DNA of 64,000 nucleotides from Clostridium cellulovorans 743B (GCF_000145275.1 NC_014393.1:1984001-2048000), one strand, 5' to 3'; shown: positions 17,476-27,763, counted from the stretch's first letter. The notes: a model not told the origin generated them from the sequence alone. Translations and numbers: made by a program.

Positions 17476-19476
17476 ATGCAAAAGCAATATAAACTAGATA
17501 AGGATCAAAGAAAAGCTGTTTATTGTGAAGATGGAAATACATTGATTGTAGCAGCACCGGGAGCAGGAAAGACTACAGTAATAATAAATAGAGTTTACCA
17601 CCTTATTAAAAATAGAGGGATTGATTATAGAAATATAATAGTTATAACTTTTACTAAAGCTGCTGCAGAAAATATGAAGCAGAGGTATAAGAAATTAAGT
17701 GATGATGGTAGAGTGCCGTTTTTTGGAACTTTTCATGGATTGTTTTATAAAATTCTAAGAAATTATATAGATATAAAACTGATAGAAACAAAAGAAGCAT
17801 ATGGCATAGTTAAAAAAGTATTAGTAACATATATGGATGAAATAAGTGAAGAAAAAATAAAGGAGACATTAAGCACTATATCCTTAGTCAAAACTTCGAG
17901 AAATATAGAGATTGAAGCTGTAGTAAAAATAGATAAAGATATTTTTTTGAGATGCTATGAAAGTTATGAGAATTATAAAAAATCTAAAGGACTTATGGAC
18001 TTTGATGACCTTCAAATAAAAATTCTAGAACTTTTTCAGGAAGATGAAAGAATTCTAAATAACTATAGAAATTTGTTTAAACATATTCTGGTTGATGAAT
18101 TTCAAGATTGTGATGGCATACAATTAGAAATATTGTTGCTTTTAAATAAAGCTAATAGTGTTTATGCAGTTGGTGATGAGGATCAATGTATTTACGGTTT
18201 TAGAGGTTCGAAACCACAATGTATGGTAAATTTCAATGAAACTTTTAACGGTGGAAAGAAATTATATTTAAGTACTAATTATAGAAGCAATTATAATATT
18301 GTAGATACTTCTATGAAGCTTATTGAACATAATAAGGAAAGAAATAAAAAAGTAGTTGAAGCTTTTAAGACTTCTAAAGGTGAAATAGAGGTATCAAGAC
18401 CTTATGATGAAAATATACAGGGAGAAGAAATCGCAATATCCATAGCAAAAAAAGTAGTTGATAATTCTGCAAGCTATAAAGATTTTGCTGTCTTGTATAG
18501 AACAAATAATGAAAGTAGAGCAATAATCGATGCATTTTTAAGAAAGAACATTCCTTTCTATTTATTAGATAAGGAATATAATTTTTTTGATCATTTTATA
18601 ATCAAAGATGTTATTGCTTACTTGAGATTAGCTATCGATCAATATGATAAAGAAAGCTTTCTTAGAATTATAAATAAGCCTTTTAGGTATTTTAGCAAAG
18701 TATCTCTTGAAAAGGTTAGAAGTTATAGTTATAAGGAGGATGTTTTTGAATTATTAAAAAAGGATCAGAATATAAAGACCTTTCAGCTTAAGGTAATCGA
18801 CAACTTAAAGAGGGATATTCAAGGCTTAAATAAGAAAAGCTTACAAGGAGCTATTTATAGCATAATTAATGAATTAAATTATGGTGAGTTTCTTACGGAT
18901 TATGCAGCAAAATTTAAAATCCCAGTAGAAGAAGTAATGGATATAGTTAATGAATTTCAAGAAGCTACAAAAAATATAACATCTATTTTAAAACTTCTTG
19001 ACCACATAAGGGAATATAGTGAAGCTTTAGAAAATAATAAGAATAAGAGTATGGAAAATGAAGATAAGGTTATTTTATCAACGATCCATGGTGTTAAGGG
19101 GATGGAGTTTAAGGAAGTAGCTATAATTAATTGTGTAGAGGATAGTATCCCCCATAAAAATGCTGATAATGTTGAAGAAGAAAGAAGATTATTCTACGTA
19201 GCTATTACCCGGGCAATTAACAATCTTTACTTATATGTTCCCAGAAACGTAAAAGGTAAATTTAGAGAACCGTCATTTTTCATAGAACAATGTAGAATTA
19301 ATTTGAATAAGAAAATTGATATTCCTTACAAGGTTGGACAAGAAGTAGTCCATAATGTTTTTGGCAAAGGAACTATTAAATATTGTGATGCTGAAAGGAT
19401 AGATATAATCTTTGATAAAGGTATGGAGCGAAGCTTTAAAAGTGACATAGTGATCAATAATAATTTGCTTAAGTAA
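17476..19476 (+). CDS. UvrD/PcrA-type superfamily 1 DNA helicase
   Basis: This 666-residue protein has all the SF1A helicase motifs: AAPGAGKTT (motif I, residues 26-34), LVDEFQD (II), VGDEDQCIYGFRG (III), STNYRSN (IV), STIHGVKGMEF (V) and LFYVAITRA (VI). The C-terminal segment VGQEVVHNVFGKGTIKYC resembles the Tudor-like tail of PcrA, which binds RNA polymerase. It is shorter than PcrA (about 740 residues) and is probably a second UvrD-like helicase in DNA repair. The ATG at 17476 has GGAGG six bases upstream; an ATG at 17471 is in another frame and closes quickly. Confidence 0.9.
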   Translation: MQKQYKLDKDQRKAVYCEDGNTLIVAAPGAGKTTVIINRVYHLIKNRGIDYRNIIVITFTKAAAENMKQRYKKLSDDGRVPFFGTFHGLFYKILRNYIDIKLIETKEAYGIVKKVLVTYMDEISEEKIKETLSTISLVKTSRNIEIEAVVKIDKDIFLRCYESYENYKKSKGLMDFDDLQIKILELFQEDERILNNYRNLFKHILVDEFQDCDGIQLEILLLLNKANSVYAVGDEDQCIYGFRGSKPQCMVNFNETFNGGKKLYLSTNYRSNYNIVDTSMKLIEHNKERNKKVVEAFKTSKGEIEVSRPYDENIQGEEIAISIAKKVVDNSASYKDFAVLYRTNNESRAIIDAFLRKNIPFYLLDKEYNFFDHFIIKDVIAYLRLAIDQYDKESFLRIINKPFRYFSKVSLEKVRSYSYKEDVFELLKKDQNIKTFQLKVIDNLKRDIQGLNKKSLQGAIYSIINELNYGEFLTDYAAKFKIPVEEVMDIVNEFQEATKNITSILKLLDHIREYSEALENNKNKSMENEDKVILSTIHGVKGMEFKEVAIINCVEDSIPHKNADNVEEERRLFYVAITRAINNLYLYVPRNVKGKFREPSFFIEQCRINLNKKIDIPYKVGQEVVHNVFGKGTIKYCDAERIDIIFDKGMERSFKSDIVINNNLLK

Positions 19477-19525
19477 TGTTAAAAACAAAAATAACTATTA
19501 TCTGAGCAAAAAAATGCGGAAGTCT

Positions 19526-19554
19526 TTGAACAAATGTTAATAATGCTATATAAT
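19526..19554 (+). promoter_or_regulatory. Sigma-A promoter of the FtsA-like gene
   Basis: TTGAAC (19526-19531) and TATAAT (19549-19554) are separated by 17 bases, about 57 bases before the start codon at 19611. Confidence 0.75.
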
Positions 19555-19610
19555 TTTAAGTAAGCTCAAAGATCAATAAGGGCGTTCATATTAAGAGTGG
19601 GAAGGTTTAT

Positions 19611-21710
19611 ATGATGGGTAATTTGATTTTTTCTTTAGATATAGGAACTCGGACTGTTATAGGAACAGTTGGATTTGTTAAGGATAAAAAATTGAATATT
19701 GTTGCGGAAGCTATGGTTGAGCATGAAGAAAGAGCCATGCTTGATGGGCAAATTCATGATATAGGACTTGTGGCTAAAGCAGTTGAGAAGGTTAAAGAAT
19801 CTCTTGAAGAAAAAGTAAAAGAACCTTTAACTAAAGTGGCAATTGCAGCAGCTGGAAGATTTTTAAGAACTGTTGAAGTAAAAGTTGAGATGGAAGCAGA
19901 TCCTGAAAAGGAAATTGATAAAGAAATCTTAAGAGGTCTTGAACTTACTGCTGTAAAAAAAGCAGAAGAAGAAATAAATAAAACTACTGATGGAAAGTTG
20001 TTTTGTGTTGGTTATTCAGTTAAAAACTATTACTTAAATAGCTATCTTATATCCAATTTATTATCACATAAAGGTGAAAATATAGGACTAGAGGTTATAG
20101 CAACTTTTCTTCCAAGATCTGTTGTAGATAGTTTATATGCTGTTATCAAAAAAGTTGGGTTATCTGTGTATAGTTTAACCTTAGAGCCAATAGCTGCTAT
20201 TGAAGCAGCGGTTCCGCAAAAATTAAGACTATTAAATTTAGCTTTAGTAGATATTGGAGCAGGAACTTCCGATATAGCTATAACTAGCGATGATACAGTT
20301 AGTGCTTTCGGAATGGTTTCAAATGCTGGTGATGAAATAACTGAAGCTTTAGCTAAAAATTATTTAATCGACTTCAATAGCGCAGAGTTAATTAAAAGAA
20401 AATTGCAGACAGAAGAAGAGATTACTATTGTAGATATTTTAGGCTTTGAAACTGTAGTATCAAAGGAAGAAGTAATGAAGGTAATCACTCCTGTTATAAA
20501 GAAGCTTGCAGATGATATTTCACAGAAGATATTAGAACTCAATGGAAATAAAGCTCCAAATGCTGTGTTTTTAGTTGGTGGGGGAGCTCATACGCCTCTG
20601 CTTCAAGAATTAGTAGCAGAAAATCTTAATTTACCGCTTCAAAGAGTTGGGATAAGAGGAAGAGAGGCTGTTGAAGATTGTATTGGTGCAGATTTGTCTT
20701 TTGGAAGCACAGGAGTAACAGTACTTGGAATAGCCTTAGAATCCTTAAAGAAAAGTGGCAATGATTTTATTGATGTAATATTAAACGACAGTGTAATAAG
20801 TCTTTTTAATTACCGTGAAAACACTGTTATGGATGTAATACTTCAAGCAGGTTTAAATCCTAAGGTAATCATGGCGAGAAAAGGTAAGAATATAAGATTT
20901 AAGTTAAATGGTGCTACAAGAATAGGGTTTGGTGGAACTGGAAAGAATGCTGTAATAAAAATAAATGGTGAAATAGGCAATATAGATTCAAAGGTAGCTG
21001 AAGGAGATAAAATAAAAATTGACTTTGCTAAAGATGGAGAGCCTGCAAAACCAAAGATTTTAGAGTATGTTAAGGATGTTATGTCTATAAGCTTTTATTA
21101 TAATGAACAATTATACTATTTAGAACCTATTGCCACTAAGAATCAGGTGAAAGCAGAATTTGAGGAGATAATTCAAGAAAATGACGTAGTAGATGTTGTC
21201 TATCCTCGTACTCTAGGTGATTTTAGAAAATATATGCTAAAAGACACCAGCGATATGTATGATTTTTATTGTGGTAATAAATTGATCAATGAATATTATG
21301 AGATAAACGAAGGCGATAAAATTTATAGTGAGATAAGAATAATAGAGAAACCAAAGGAAATAGAGAAATCAAAAGATGGTGAAGGTAATAATTTATCAAC
21401 TGAAGAAGTTTATAAAGAAGTAGCCGTTGGATTAGAAGCTTCAGATAAAGTAATAAATTTATCTGATCATGTTGAGAATAAAACTGTAAATACAGTAGTG
21501 TTAGGTGAAATAGAAGTAGCAGTAAATAATGAGAAGATAATTTTAAAAGGTAAAGAAAGCTATGTATTTGTAGATATATTTAATTATGTGAATTTTGATC
21601 TCAGTTCAGCAAAAGGAATGTTACGATTATTGCTCAATGGTAAAAAAGCAAGCTTTGGTGATGTACTAAAACATGGAGATGAAATATCTATAGGTTGGGA
21701 TGAACTATAA
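19611..21710 (+). CDS. FtsA-like actin-fold ATPase
   Basis: This 699-residue protein has an FtsA/PilM-type actin fold in residues about 1-400. SLDIGTRTVIGTVG is the first phosphate loop, LVDIGAGTSDIAI the second and NAVFLVGGGAH the adenosine motif. The SHS2-like insert (residues about 85-175) is present. The extra 300 C-terminal residues are not found in classic FtsA (about 420 residues) and look beta-rich, with repeats of G-x-x-I sequences. Long FtsA-domain proteins of this type are common in clostridia alongside the real FtsA, and their role is unclear. A GGGAAGG site precedes ATGATG, and either ATG could be used. Confidence 0.8.
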   Translation: MMGNLIFSLDIGTRTVIGTVGFVKDKKLNIVAEAMVEHEERAMLDGQIHDIGLVAKAVEKVKESLEEKVKEPLTKVAIAAAGRFLRTVEVKVEMEADPEKEIDKEILRGLELTAVKKAEEEINKTTDGKLFCVGYSVKNYYLNSYLISNLLSHKGENIGLEVIATFLPRSVVDSLYAVIKKVGLSVYSLTLEPIAAIEAAVPQKLRLLNLALVDIGAGTSDIAITSDDTVSAFGMVSNAGDEITEALAKNYLIDFNSAELIKRKLQTEEEITIVDILGFETVVSKEEVMKVITPVIKKLADDISQKILELNGNKAPNAVFLVGGGAHTPLLQELVAENLNLPLQRVGIRGREAVEDCIGADLSFGSTGVTVLGIALESLKKSGNDFIDVILNDSVISLFNYRENTVMDVILQAGLNPKVIMARKGKNIRFKLNGATRIGFGGTGKNAVIKINGEIGNIDSKVAEGDKIKIDFAKDGEPAKPKILEYVKDVMSISFYYNEQLYYLEPIATKNQVKAEFEEIIQENDVVDVVYPRTLGDFRKYMLKDTSDMYDFYCGNKLINEYYEINEGDKIYSEIRIIEKPKEIEKSKDGEGNNLSTEEVYKEVAVGLEASDKVINLSDHVENKTVNTVVLGEIEVAVNNEKIILKGKESYVFVDIFNYVNFDLSSAKGMLRLLLNGKKASFGDVLKHGDEISIGWDEL

Positions 21711-21824
21711 TAGATTATTATATGAGTTTGAAAGCTTATATACTATGAGACAATAAGAATATCCCCCTTAATTGATAATATATAATATAATAAGTAGTTA
21801 GAGGAAATATAAGGAGGAAAACTT

Positions 21825-23000
21825 TTGGAATTTTTAAAAGAAGCATTAGCAATAAAAGATGAATTAATTGCAGCAAGAAGAGATTTTCATATGTATCCAG
21901 AGCTTGATTTTGATTTGCCAAGGACTTCTAAAAAGATATGTGAGTTTTTAGAAAAAGAGGGTATAGAGTATTTTACTGTGGCTAAATGCGGAGTAGTAGC
22001 AACGATTAAAGGGCAGTTAGGAGAAGGAAAAACTATTGCAGTTAGAGCTGATATGGATGCATTGCCACTTGAAGATAGAAAGCAATGTAATTATAAATCT
22101 ACAGCCGATTCAAAGATGCATGCTTGTGGTCATGATGCACATACTACTATAGCATTAGGCGTGGCTAAGGTTATGAATAAAAACAAAGATAAATTTAAAG
22201 GAAATGTAAAAATTTTATTTGAGCCAGCAGAAGAAACTAGTGGTGGAGCAACTCTCATGATAGAAGAAGGTGCTCTTGAAAATCCAACAGTTGATTCAGT
22301 TATTGGTCTTCATGTTGCAGAGGATATACCATGTGGAAAAGCTGGTATCATATATGATATTTTCAATGCTGCTTCGAACCCATTTACAATAACAATTAAA
22401 GGTAAGGGTGGACATGGAGCTCACCCAGATTCAGCAGTAGACCCAATAGTTATCGCTGCAAATGTTATTAATGCTCTTCAAACTATTGTTAGCAGAGAAA
22501 TAACTCCTACAGATGCAACTGTTATTACTATTGGTTTTATAAGTGGAGGAACAGCTCAAAATATAATTCCTGAAGAAGTTAAAATTGGTGGAATTATAAG
22601 AACTATTAAACCTGAGCATAGAGAACTTGTTACAAGAAGAGTTCCAGAAATAACAGAAGGAATTGTAAAAGCTATGAGAGGTACTTGTGAGATAAAAATA
22701 TCAGAAGGATACCCTTGCTTAATAAATGACAATGCTACTGTTGATCTAATTAAAGATGCAGCAGAAAAAGTAGTAGGCGTGGAGAATGTAATAAAGCTTA
22801 AAGCTCCAAGTATGGGAGTTGAAAGCTTTGCATATTTTTCTAATGCAAAACCTTCAGCATTTTATGTTCTAGGTACTAGGAATGAAGAAAAGGGAATTGT
22901 ACATCCAGCCCATGGAAGCCTCTTTGATGTTGATGAAGATGCTCTTCCTATTGGAGTTGCAATTCAATGTACAGCAGCCTTTGAGTTTTTGAAGGGATAA
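21825..23000 (+). CDS. M20-family amidohydrolase (N-acyl amino acid/hippurate hydrolase type)
   Basis: This cytosolic zinc- or manganese-dependent enzyme should remove an acyl group from an amino acid or cleave a small peptide. The 391-residue length and order fit the AmhX/HipO subfamily: ARRDFHMYPELDFDLPRT, ADMDALPLED, HACGHDAHTT (metal binding), FEPAEETSGGA (catalytic Glu and metal Glu) and GKGGHGAHPDSAVDPI (dimerisation domain). The start is TTG at 21825, with AAGGAGG seven bases before it. The pseudouridine synthase gene follows within 13 bases, so the two are probably co-transcribed. The substrate cannot be told from sequence. Confidence 0.9.
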   Translation: MEFLKEALAIKDELIAARRDFHMYPELDFDLPRTSKKICEFLEKEGIEYFTVAKCGVVATIKGQLGEGKTIAVRADMDALPLEDRKQCNYKSTADSKMHACGHDAHTTIALGVAKVMNKNKDKFKGNVKILFEPAEETSGGATLMIEEGALENPTVDSVIGLHVAEDIPCGKAGIIYDIFNAASNPFTITIKGKGGHGAHPDSAVDPIVIAANVINALQTIVSREITPTDATVITIGFISGGTAQNIIPEEVKIGGIIRTIKPEHRELVTRRVPEITEGIVKAMRGTCEIKISEGYPCLINDNATVDLIKDAAEKVVGVENVIKLKAPSMGVESFAYFSNAKPSAFYVLGTRNEEKGIVHPAHGSLFDVDEDALPIGVAIQCTAAFEFLKG

Positions 23001-23012
23001 TTGGAGGAATAT

Positions 23013-23978
23013 ATGAGAATTACTATAGGAACAAATGAACAAGGTCAAAGAACTGATAAGTTCGTAAGAAAATGGCTTCAAGATCTGCCTTTAAGTGCTT
23101 TATACAAAGCTTTTAGAAAGGGAGATATCAGAGTAAATGGAAAAAAAGTTAAGGAGAACTATTTTCTTCAAGAAGGTGATGTGGTAGAAACCTCAAAGTA
23201 CGTTCAGGCATCACCAAAAAAGGAACTTAACTTTCAAAAGATAGAAAATGTTCATTTGAAAATAACTTTTGAAGATGAAAACATTCTTCTAGTTGAAAAA
23301 TGGCCAGGAGTATTAGTTCATGCAGATAAAAAGAACGGAGATCCAACACTAACAGATTATGTGCTTTCGTATCTTCACGACAAAGGAGACTATTTACCAG
23401 AAAATGAAGTAACTTTTACACCAGCTTCTTGTAATAGGCTAGATAGAAACACTAGTGGTATTGTTATTTTTGGAAAAACTTTTGAGGGCTTAAAAGCTTT
23501 AAATGAGATGGTAAGGGATAGAAGAATACAGAAATACTATATGGCGTTAGTTCAAGGAAAGCTTAAAGATGGAAGATATGATGCTTATATTTCTAAGGAT
23601 GAAAGTCAAAATCTTTCTAAGATATATAATGAAGGTGGAGCAGATAGAAAGAAGATTTCCATGGAAGTTAAAACTCTAGAAACTGTTGGTTCTTATTCTC
23701 TTTTAGATATTGAACTTATAACAGGAAGAAGCCATCAGTTAAGAGCTCATCTAAGTCATTTAGGGAACCCAATTGTTGGAGATAGTAAGTACGGTGACAA
23801 AAAGCTTAATAGTTTCTTTAATAATAAATATGGGGTTAATTATCAATTCTTATATGCGTATAAGTTGATTTTTAGAGATTGTCCAGAAAAAATAAAGTAT
23901 ATGGAAAATAAGACTATAGCTGAATCCCTACCACCTGTACTTAAAAAGATCAAGAATGATACATTAAAATTCTTTTAA
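23013..23978 (+). CDS. RluA-family pseudouridine synthase with S4 domain
   Basis: This 321-residue enzyme converts particular uridines in RNA to pseudouridine. Residues about 10-60 form an S4 RNA-binding domain (FRKGDIRVNGKKVKENYFLQEGD). The catalytic domain carries NRLDRNTSGIVIFGKT with the catalytic Asp, and later TGRSHQLRAHLSHLGNPIVGDSKYG, both diagnostic. The frame opens with a TTG at 23001, but the ATG at 23013 follows TTGGAGG at the correct distance. The closest known family is RluC/RluD-type 23S rRNA enzymes. The exact target is unknown. Confidence 0.9.
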   Translation: MRITIGTNEQGQRTDKFVRKWLQDLPLSALYKAFRKGDIRVNGKKVKENYFLQEGDVVETSKYVQASPKKELNFQKIENVHLKITFEDENILLVEKWPGVLVHADKKNGDPTLTDYVLSYLHDKGDYLPENEVTFTPASCNRLDRNTSGIVIFGKTFEGLKALNEMVRDRRIQKYYMALVQGKLKDGRYDAYISKDESQNLSKIYNEGGADRKKISMEVKTLETVGSYSLLDIELITGRSHQLRAHLSHLGNPIVGDSKYGDKKLNSFFNNKYGVNYQFLYAYKLIFRDCPEKIKYMENKTIAESLPPVLKKIKNDTLKFF

Positions 23979-24094
23979 CAAGAATTTTTAGACAATAAAA
24001 TAATCGTTATAGATGTTTCCATTAGAAAAATACATTAAGGTTATCAATGGTATATGTATATTATGTAGAAATATTATCGGAACTTATATAGTTT

Positions 24095-24137
24095 TTAGCA
24101 CTCTAGATTTATAAAACTCTAGAGTGCTAATTTTTTT
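24095..24137. terminator. Bidirectional terminator between convergent genes
   Basis: TTAGCACTCTAGA (24095-24107) pairs with TCTAGAGTGCTAA (24118-24130) around a 10-base loop, followed by a T run. An upstream T run gives A's on the other strand, so termination of the reverse-strand flippase gene is less certain than that of the forward gene. Confidence 0.8.
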
Positions 24138-25644
24138 AACTAAGATATTGAGTAGACTTTTTTGAAAGGTAAAAATAACTAAGGAATGTTCCAGCAATGA
24201 TGCATATAACTTTTATGTTATATGGTAAGGGCGGAACAATATTGTTGAAAATTCCAAATATTAAAAATGTAAGTAATCCTATTAAGCAATAGATGAATAC
24301 ATTGACATAACTAATTTTTAAATACACTACTTTCTTTATCTCAATTATATTTAGGATGTAAGCTAAAGCTGTAGTTACAAATACTGCTATACCATAACCA
24401 TAAATATTTATAAAAGGAATTCTTGTAAATATGTAAAGACATATTATTTCTACTACAGACATTATAAGAGAATTTCTTAGAATCTCTTTTTGTCTTCCAA
24501 GACCACTGAGCAATCCAAAAGTAGTACTAGATAAATACATAAGTGGTGCAGTGAAAGCTGCAAACTTTATATATGGAGCAATATGAGGTTTAGAATAAAA
24601 AATATCCCCAAGTTCTTTAGGAATTAATGATCCCACAACAATAGTTGCTATTCCAAGGAAAAAAGATAGCTTCAAAGATTGAACAATTCTTCTTTCTAAT
24701 CTAAAGTAATTTTTGTTAGCTATTTCTTTAGATAGTTCTGGAACAAGCAACGTTGCCATTGACATTATAATTATCGCAGGAAACATTGTTATTGTATAAG
24801 CCATACCTGTAAATTCACCTATTAAAGTTAATGCTTCACTATATGAGACTCCAGAAGCAACAAGACGTCTTGGAACTATCAAGGTTGAAGCTGTACCAAG
24901 GATAGAACTAAGTAAAGTATTAATAAGTAGTGGTGCCATTACTATAAGAACGTCAAAAAGTATTTGTACTGAATTTTCTATATTCTCATTTGGTTCCACA
25001 GGTAGCTTTTTTTTACTGTTATTGTAGCTAACCACAAGAAAAAGCAAACTTACAAATTCTCCAAACATAAATGCTCCATATACTGCTGATACTGTTTCTG
25101 TTAAATCTTTTAGATGCAAAATTTCAATAGAAGCTAAAATTGCAAAAATTCTAATAAGTTTTTCTAGAATATCTATGTACGCAGGAGTAACAGCCTTTGA
25201 TATAGAGTAGAAGTATGATTTATAAATAGCACTTAGCGCAACAAATATTATAGCTGGACTTATAAGTTTTATAGATAAAGCTGTTCTTACATCTTTAATA
25301 ATATAAGTAGCTATAAAGGATGAAGAGAAAAATATAGTAATAGCTATAAGAGTTGACCATATTAGCTCAAAGGTTATTGAAACCTTAACAACTTTAAGTA
25401 AGCTCTTATATCTTTTTTGACTATGAAACTCTGCACCTTTCCTTGAAATAGATGCTACTAGCCCTCCACAGGCAAGGCATATAAAAAGGTCATAAACAGG
25501 CATAACAAGAGCATATAAGCCTAAACCTTCTGAGCCTAATTTCCTTGTAAGAATAATAGAAAAAACAAAGCGAAATACACCCATAGCTGAATTGGAAATA
25601 GACAATATCAAAGTTTCTTTTAAAAAGCTATCTATCTTTTTCAA
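24136..25644 (-). CDS. SpoVB/MurJ-like polysaccharide flippase
   Basis: This is a polytopic inner-membrane protein of about 502 residues with roughly 14 predicted helices and the MATE-like fold of the MVF family. The N-terminal LILSISNSAMGVFRFVFSIILTRKLGSEGLGLYAL segment fits SpoVB/YtgP-type lipid-linked sugar flippases used in cell wall or spore cortex synthesis. The start is uncertain. The frame is open to a GTG at 25656, but the GGGGGG run overlaps that codon. A TTG at 25644 lies nine bases after it and is preferred. It is divergent from the beta-propeller gene. Function in sporulation is inferred from the family. Confidence 0.82.
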   Translation of the reverse strand: MKKIDSFLKETLILSISNSAMGVFRFVFSIILTRKLGSEGLGLYALVMPVYDLFICLACGGLVASISRKGAEFHSQKRYKSLLKVVKVSITFELIWSTLIAITIFFSSSFIATYIIKDVRTALSIKLISPAIIFVALSAIYKSYFYSISKAVTPAYIDILEKLIRIFAILASIEILHLKDLTETVSAVYGAFMFGEFVSLLFLVVSYNNSKKKLPVEPNENIENSVQILFDVLIVMAPLLINTLLSSILGTASTLIVPRRLVASGVSYSEALTLIGEFTGMAYTITMFPAIIIMSMATLLVPELSKEIANKNYFRLERRIVQSLKLSFFLGIATIVVGSLIPKELGDIFYSKPHIAPYIKFAAFTAPLMYLSSTTFGLLSGLGRQKEILRNSLIMSVVEIICLYIFTRIPFINIYGYGIAVFVTTALAYILNIIEIKKVVYLKISYVNVFIYCLIGLLTFLIFGIFNNIVPPLPYNIKVICIIAGTFLSYFYLSKKSTQYLS

Positions 25645-25907
25645 GGATATAAGCACCCCCCATTGATTATTAATGAAAAAACCTTTATGGTTTATTAAAT
25701 TAAGAAATAAGTTCTCAAAAAAATATGATTTTATATAGTAGATGTTCTTTATAAAATATGAAGGGCATTTTTACTATATGCAAAGAATTATTTTTATCGG
25801 TCATAAATTTATATTTTTTACAGGATGAAGAGTCTATGAAACTTATCATAATATATATAAAGATCCAATATAAATAACATAAGAACTATAGAAATGGTGG
25901 AGGGAAA

Positions 25908-27209
25908 ATGAAGAAGAGATATTTTAAAGGAATGATAAGACTAATTATTGTTTCTATAGCAGTTACTGCCTGTGTTTTAGGCGTAACTTTAATTCTAAAA
26001 GGCTATGATATAAAAATTAATGATAACAATTTATATTGGAGTATACAGTATAAAGGATTAGAAGGAGCAAGGGATTTCGTAAGTGATAATCAGGGGAATT
26101 TTTATGTAGCTTTCAAAGATAAAATATTATTAATATCTAATAAAGGCGATACTAAGTACATAGTAAAAAGTAAAAAGTATGATATTTCAACACTGAGTTG
26201 GAGTCATGATAATGTATTTTTTATTTCTCAAAAGTTTCTCTATAAGATCGATGTAAAAAATAAAAAGATTACTGAGCTTATGAAAGATTTACCAGTGAGT
26301 TATGCTCACAAACCTATTATGAGATTATATAATGATAAGTTATACATAGCCATTGGGAGCAGTACAAACTCTGGAGTTGCAGAAAAAGGAGAAAAGCAAG
26401 ATATTCTTCCATATACAATAACCTCAAAAGGAAAGATTTTCGGAGAAGCAAAGACAGGAGCCTTTATGTCTTACGGTGAGAATGTTGAAGAAGGAAGCAA
26501 AATAAAGGGCAAGGGAATAGGGAATGCTAGTGTTTTAATATATGACCTTAAGAAAAATTCCTATAATACTATGGCTTGGGGAATACGAAGCGTAGAGGGA
26601 ATGGAATTTAACAGTATGGGAAATCTTATAGCTGCTGTTAGCGGCATGGAGAATAAAGGCTTAAGGCCAATCAAAGGAGATAATGATTACATTTATATTA
26701 TAAGAGATGGAAGCTGGTATGGATGGCCAGATTACAGCGGTGGAGATCCAGTTGAATCACCTAGGTTTTTAGGAATTGATGATACAAGGGTAGCTTTTGT
26801 TATGGACAATCATCCTACAACAAACCCCCCAGCGCCTATGTATATTCATAAATATCTTTCATCTATCAAGATGCTTACGGTAGATAAAGATGGATATCTA
26901 GGAAAAAAGGATTTTATATACTTTTTTGATAGTACAGCAAAGAAAATTTATACACTGAATAAAAAAGGTGCTGTTACAGAATTTGCGAAGTTAGGAATAG
27001 CTTCAGACATAGCAAGTATGAAATTTATAGATGAAAAGCTGTATCTTTTAGATAGAAAAAATGGAAATGTTATTTCAATAGGAACAGAGGATAATAAAGT
27101 TATTATAAAGAATAGAAAAGCATTTATACTGTTGGCAACAATATTTATATCAGTATTAATCTTACTTAAGGTATTATATGAAAATCTAAAGAATAAGCAT
27201 AATAAATAA
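25908..27209 (+). CDS. Membrane-anchored beta-propeller protein (sorbosone dehydrogenase/NHL-like)
   Basis: This 433-residue protein has an N-terminal membrane helix (residues about 8-30), a large extracytoplasmic domain, and a C-terminal membrane helix (residues about 405-424) followed by a basic tail. The domain is rich in four-strand blade repeats and carries IRSVEGMEFNSMGNLIAAVSG and GSWYGWPDYSGGDPV, features of soluble quinoprotein glucose/sorbosone dehydrogenase-like propellers. Whether it binds a quinone or is enzymatic is not clear. GGTGGAGGG precedes the ATG. It probably shares an operon with the methyltransferase-like gene 41 bases downstream. Confidence 0.7.
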   Translation: MKKRYFKGMIRLIIVSIAVTACVLGVTLILKGYDIKINDNNLYWSIQYKGLEGARDFVSDNQGNFYVAFKDKILLISNKGDTKYIVKSKKYDISTLSWSHDNVFFISQKFLYKIDVKNKKITELMKDLPVSYAHKPIMRLYNDKLYIAIGSSTNSGVAEKGEKQDILPYTITSKGKIFGEAKTGAFMSYGENVEEGSKIKGKGIGNASVLIYDLKKNSYNTMAWGIRSVEGMEFNSMGNLIAAVSGMENKGLRPIKGDNDYIYIIRDGSWYGWPDYSGGDPVESPRFLGIDDTRVAFVMDNHPTTNPPAPMYIHKYLSSIKMLTVDKDGYLGKKDFIYFFDSTAKKIYTLNKKGAVTEFAKLGIASDIASMKFIDEKLYLLDRKNGNVISIGTEDNKVIIKNRKAFILLATIFISVLILLKVLYENLKNKHNK

Positions 27210-27250
27210 TATTTGAAGATAGTCATAGTCTATATTGGGGAGATGATAGT

Positions 27251-27763
27251 ATGAGTGGCGTTTTTATAAACATGGAGAATGAAGTATTCAGAGGCGATGT
27301 TTTAGATATTGGCTTTGAAAATTATGGTATAGTTTATAGTGTGTGTAAGAGTTTTCAAGATGAAATCGCTGTTGATTATGTAGATAACATTAAAGAACAG
27401 GAAAAAGCATTTAAAGAATCCTACGATTCTTGTGTGATGTTTTTTTCATTAAGAGAAGTATTATTTACCTACAGTAAAAAACGACTATTAAAGAATGTAA
27501 GCAGATTACTTAAGTCAAATGGCGATTTGTACATATGGGATGTTGAAAAGAATTTTAAAGAAAGTATAACCAAAAAGGTTATAGTAGCACTTCCAGATAA
27601 AAAGGTGAAGGAAATAGAGATTAAGGAAAGTAATCCTCTAAAGGATACAACAATGTCATCAACGTTAACCATAGTGTCGGAGTGTTTTGATGTTCTTGAT
27701 ACGAAGTGCTCAAATGGTATCTACTATATTAAGGGCAGAAAGAAAATCGCGGTGAGAAGATAA
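27251..27763 (+). CDS. Divergent class I methyltransferase-like protein
   Basis: This 170-residue protein has a short methyltransferase-type pattern: a first strand and loop VLDIGFENYGIVYSV, an acidic end of strand 2 (AVDYVDN), a middle strand CVMFFSLREVL, and LLKNVSRLLKSNGDLYIWDVEKN, matching the post-motif III region. The glycine loop is degenerate (DIGFENYG rather than the usual D-x-G-x-G-x-G), so SAM binding is uncertain. A GGGGAG site precedes the ATG. It may pair with the beta-propeller gene just upstream. Confidence 0.55.
   Translation: MSGVFINMENEVFRGDVLDIGFENYGIVYSVCKSFQDEIAVDYVDNIKEQEKAFKESYDSCVMFFSLREVLFTYSKKRLLKNVSRLLKSNGDLYIWDVEKNFKESITKKVIVALPDKKVKEIEIKESNPLKDTTMSSTLTIVSECFDVLDTKCSNGIYYIKGRKKIAVRR

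Noticed and set aside
17279..17557. Overlapping frames on both strands before the helicase gene
   Set aside because: No ribosome site, and the forward frame simply overlaps the helicase start region; composition looks random.
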